NCBI GenBank assembly: GCA_028287395.1
Contig: JAQBPR010000191.1
Location: 20,480-84,479 of the forward strand
Direction: 5' to 3'
Source: Bacilli bacterium
GTDB taxonomy: Bacteria; Bacillota; Bacilli; Paenibacillales; NBRC-103111
Length of the DNA stretch: 64,000 bases
Position 1 is the first letter of the stretch; the number at the start of each line of letters is the position of its first letter. The position numbers were made by a program, and so were the translations under genes. Below are positions 61,754 to 64,000 of the stretch, piece by piece. The notes under the pieces are model-generated. The model saw only the letters and a program-made list of their open reading frames with translations, was not told where the DNA came from and made no database searches.

Positions 61754-62431
61754 ATGGTCAATTTAGAGAATGATTGGGCTCCTTTATTAGCTGCGGAGTT
61801 CACAAAGCCTTATTATTTGCAGCTAAGACGAACGCTGCAGGAGGAATATCAAACAAAGATAATTTATCCAGGTGCAGATGATGTATTAGCAGCACTGCGG
61901 ATAACTTCCTATGCGAATACCAAGGTTGTGATTCTTGGACAGGACCCTTATCATGGTGCTGGACAAGCACATGGACTAAGCTTTTCTGTCAAACCGGGCG
62001 TAAAATCCCCGCCATCCCTGCAAAATATTTTCAAAGAGCTGCAGTCTGACTTGGGCTGTGCAATCCCCAAACACGGCTGCTTATTATCATGGGCAGAACA
62101 AGGAGTTTTGCTTTTAAACAGCGTTTTATCTGTTCGTGCCGGCGATGCGAGTTCGCATAAAAATTTGGGCTGGGAAACGTTTACGGACCAGCTTATTACA
62201 CTATTAAATCAACGTAAAAAACCTGTTGTTTTTATTCTTTGGGGTAATTTCGCCCAACAGAAGGCGCAGCTGATTACGGATACGCGGCATCGAATCATTC
62301 ACTCTGCGCATCCAAGCCCTTTTTCAGCGTATAAGGGTTTTTTTGGAAGCAGACCCTTCTCGCAAGCGAATCTTTTTTTAGAGGAGATCGGCAGTGAAGC
62401 AATTGATTGGCAGTTAACGGATCATGGTTAG
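61754..62431 (+). CDS. ung: Uracil-DNA glycosylase
   Basis: This is a 225-residue family 1 UDG. The catalytic motif is [18 protein letters not shown] (Asp64, as in the E. coli enzyme). [12 protein letters not shown] follows, and [19 protein letters not shown] is the leucine-loop region. It removes uracil from DNA to start base excision repair. It is 12 bp downstream of mqnC with a GAGGGG site, so probably co-transcribed. Confidence 0.95.
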   Translation: MVNLENDWAPLLAAEFTKPYYLQLRRTLQEEYQTKIIYPGADDVLAALRITSYANTKVVILGQDPYHGAGQAHGLSFSVKPGVKSPPSLQNIFKELQSDLGCAIPKHGCLLSWAEQGVLLLNSVLSVRAGDASSHKNLGWETFTDQLITLLNQRKKPVVFILWGNFAQQKAQLITDTRHRIIHSAHPSPFSAYKGFFGSRPFSQANLFLEEIGSEAIDWQLTDHG

Positions 62432-62452
62432 TATTGAAAAGAGGTAGTCACT

Positions 62453-63184
62453 TTGACATTAATTTCTATTGGTGAAATCAGTGAAATAAACAGATATCCC
62501 GTAAAGTCGTTTGCAGGAGAGCGTTTAGAGACTAGCAAAATTGAGACATATGGATTATATGGCGACCGCTGTCATGCCTTCATTGACGAAACAGAAGAAG
62601 GATGGGAAAGATATTTTACTGCACGACATACACCTAACATGCTAGGTTACAAAGCTAAACTAATCGGTGAGGGTTCTGAGGACAAGTTTCCGACCTTGAG
62701 TGTAACTTCTCCAGACGGACGTGTTTTTAATTGGAATGAAGATTTATTAGCCGAAACACAAGCGTATTCGAAAAAAAAATTGTCTATGATTGATTATAAA
62801 CCCAGTACTCTAGACCTTTTAGCCGTCGATACAGGTAGTATCCTGATTATCACAGATACTACATTACAAAAACTTGAAGCGATATGGGGAAAGAGATTAG
62901 ATAAGCGTCGTTTTAGAGCGAACTTACTTGTGTCAGTAGACGGAAACTCATTCAATGAAAGCGATTGGATAGGAAAGCGTTTATCCGTGGGTAGTGTAGA
63001 ATTACAAGTTGATATTTATTGTGAGCGTTGTTCAATGATTACAATAGACCCCGATACACTTGAATATGATACTTCTCTGTTGAAGAAAGTAAAAGAGGAG
63101 ATGAATTTAAATTTCGGCGTGTATGCTTCAGTTAAAAAGACGGGACAAATTAATGTTGGTGAGAAGGTATATTTAGTTGATTGA
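62453..63184 (+). CDS. MOSC-domain protein
   Basis: This is a 243-residue protein with an N-terminal MOSC beta-barrel (INRYPVKSFAGERLETSKIETYG, quoted in part) and a C-terminal MOSC domain with YCERCSMITIDPDTLEYD. MOSC proteins often carry molybdenum cofactor or move sulfur, as in YiiM and mARC. The cysteine in RCSMIT is the expected ligand position. The start is TTG 62453, eight bases after GAGGTAG. Its link to ung is positional only; moeA and mobB are in the same window. Confidence 0.83.
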   Translation: MTLISIGEISEINRYPVKSFAGERLETSKIETYGLYGDRCHAFIDETEEGWERYFTARHTPNMLGYKAKLIGEGSEDKFPTLSVTSPDGRVFNWNEDLLAETQAYSKKKLSMIDYKPSTLDLLAVDTGSILIITDTTLQKLEAIWGKRLDKRRFRANLLVSVDGNSFNESDWIGKRLSVGSVELQVDIYCERCSMITIDPDTLEYDTSLLKKVKEEMNLNFGVYASVKKTGQINVGEKVYLVD

Positions 63185-63257
63185 CTTAATAATAGCAAAA
63201 GTTATTGTGCTGAACGGGTAGAATAACGGAACAATACTTATTATTGTCATCCTTTAA

Positions 63258-63350
63258 AAATTTAGTCATTTTGTTATTAATGTCATGCAAAAGTTGAACG
63301 TAAAAGGTCGTTCGCAAGCTGTTGTCGAGCTGATTAAGCTGGGGAGCTGA
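63258..63350 (+). pseudogene. Remnant of a LuxR/NarL-type regulator C terminus
   Basis: The reading frame from 63264 gives SHFVINVMQKLNVKGRSQ then AVVELIKLG, the end of a LuxR-type helix-turn-helix domain. After a one-base shift it continues ELKIL, the usual last residues. Nothing of the receiver domain or the first helices is present; a stop lies just before 63258. It is a small fossil of a response regulator gene. Confidence 0.6.
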
Positions 63351-63401
63351 AAATTCTCATAGTGGACTTTGGCCGACTAGTTAATGGATATGCCTGTACA
63401 C

Positions 63402-63431
63402 AAAAAAGGGGGGATTAATTAATATCCCCCC
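63402..63431 (-). terminator. Terminator of the FMN reductase gene
   Basis: On the minus strand GGGGGG pairs with CCCCCC around an AT-rich palindromic loop, followed by six T residues. It is 25-50 bases past the stop codon of the minus-strand gene. Confidence 0.85.
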
Positions 63432-63455
63432 ATTTACCTATTTGTGTAATGTTTT

Positions 63456-63995
63456 TTAACGCAAAGTTTTTAATGCGCCGCTCCAAGCGATCACTTGGCT
63501 AAGCATAGCATTAATATTATCAAGATGTAATTCAGCTGGTTTAAAAACACTAAAGTTTTCGAAGTCTGTATATAATGACAATGTCGGATGTACACGAACG
63601 TCTGCAATTAGTAATTCCCCTAATATTCCACGTAAATGTTCAGCTGCACGGGCCCCGCCTGTTGAACCATAACTTACGATACCAGCTGCCTTATTGTACC
63701 AAGCATCCCGCGCTGAATCGAGTGCATTTTTTAATACTCCTGTAATGCTGTGATTGTATTCCGAAGTGATAAATACGAATCCATCTAAGCTATTCAGTTT
63801 TTCTGACCAAGCTTTTAATTGTTCTTCGCTATTATCTTCTCCGAAAAACGGTAATTTGAAGTCTGCAATATCTACAATTTCATAATCTGCATCCCCGCGT
63901 TTGTCAGCAATTCCTTTTACCCAGTTTCCTACTTGTGGACTTACACGTCCCTGACGTGTGCTTCCTAAGATGATTCCGATATTTAATTTTGACAT
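63456..63995 (-). CDS. NADPH-dependent FMN reductase family protein
   Basis: This is a 179-residue flavodoxin-like protein with GIILGSTRQGRVSPQVGNWV at the N terminus (flavin phosphate loop), FITSEYNHSITGVLKNALD in the middle and GSTGGARAAEHLR near residue 110. Such enzymes reduce FMN, quinones or azo compounds with NADPH. The ATG at 63995 lies five bases from the window end, so its promoter and site are outside. Confidence 0.9.
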   Translation of the reverse strand: MSKLNIGIILGSTRQGRVSPQVGNWVKGIADKRGDADYEIVDIADFKLPFFGEDNSEEQLKAWSEKLNSLDGFVFITSEYNHSITGVLKNALDSARDAWYNKAAGIVSYGSTGGARAAEHLRGILGELLIADVRVHPTLSLYTDFENFSVFKPAELHLDNINAMLSQVIAWSGALKTLR

Positions 63996-64000
63996 TGTGT

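Noticed and set aside
1-64000. CRISPR arrays, tRNA or rRNA genes, prophage or insertion-sequence transposases
   Set aside because: I saw no regular spacer-repeat pattern, no tRNA-like cloverleaf with CCA-type end, no rRNA sequence and no transposase or phage structural protein motif; the only mobile-looking items are the short repeats listed.

Overview
The window looks like a chromosomal segment of a low-to-moderate GC, Gram-positive, spore-former-type Firmicute, most likely Paenibacillaceae. The evidence is strong AGGAGG-type ribosome binding sites, frequent GTG/TTG starts, a SAM-I riboswitch, CsoR/CopZ/CopA copper control, YesM/YesN-type two-component pairs, a Bacillus-type LexA box and a futalosine-pathway menaquinone gene (mqnC). 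The genus is inferred, not shown. There are no rRNA or tRNA genes, no CRISPR array, no intact transposase and no prophage.

Layout. (1) 1-6109: late cobalamin assembly and adenosylation (cobT end, cobU, cbiB, cobS, cobD, cbiP, pduO-type adenosyltransferase). A housekeeping run follows: RluA-type pseudouridine synthase, ArsC/Spx-like protein, M50 protease, aminotransferase, divergent polysaccharide deacetylase, nitroreductase, 5'-3' exonuclease and ankyrin protein. (2) 12.9-18.5 kb: a small minus-strand gene under a LexA-box promoter, a DUF202 protein, lgt, and the copper module csoR-copZ-copA with two operator-like promoters and a decayed lipoprotein gene behind it. (3) 18.5-34.8 kb: an alpha-glucoside acquisition island. 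It holds a chemoreceptor, a YesM-like histidine kinase, a YesN-like AraC response regulator, an ABC sugar importer, a papain-like-fold protein of unknown role, an orphan NarL-type regulator, beta-phosphoglucomutase and two GH65 phosphorylases. The chemoreceptor and the ABC importer share an ungapped 54-bp promoter module. (4) 35-42.8 kb: moeA-mobB, a three-gene ABC-2 exporter, small conserved proteins, an HRDC protein and corA with a long leader that encodes a short peptide. (5) 43-55.4 kb: a polyol locus (ABC importer, two zinc dehydrogenases, chemoreceptor pseudogene, MtlR-type activator, mannitol-type EIICBA, an HPr paralogue, fructokinase). (6) 55.4-64 kb: SAM-riboswitch-controlled metA-metI-metC, an EAL phosphodiesterase, mqnC, ung, a MOSC protein, a LuxR-type remnant and an FMN reductase.

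How the parts work together. In the alpha-glucoside island the likely flow is: sense and swim to the disaccharide (chemoreceptor), induce (kinase/AraC regulator), import intact (ABC), phosphorolyse in the cytoplasm (GH65 to beta-glucose 1-phosphate) and isomerise to glucose 6-phosphate (beta-phosphoglucomutase). In the polyol locus the ABC-imported polyol is oxidised to a ketose and phosphorylated by fructokinase. A PTS route with its own activator and HPr-like protein sits downstream, but no mannitol-1-phosphate dehydrogenase gene lies next to it.

A family of short, nested-palindromic, transposase-less repeats (2.66, 10.70, 30.11 and 43.73 kb, with a related 41.49 kb element) is scattered between genes. 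Gene remnants at 18.0, 43.0-43.6, 49.4 and 63.3 kb show that the accessory parts are undergoing decay.
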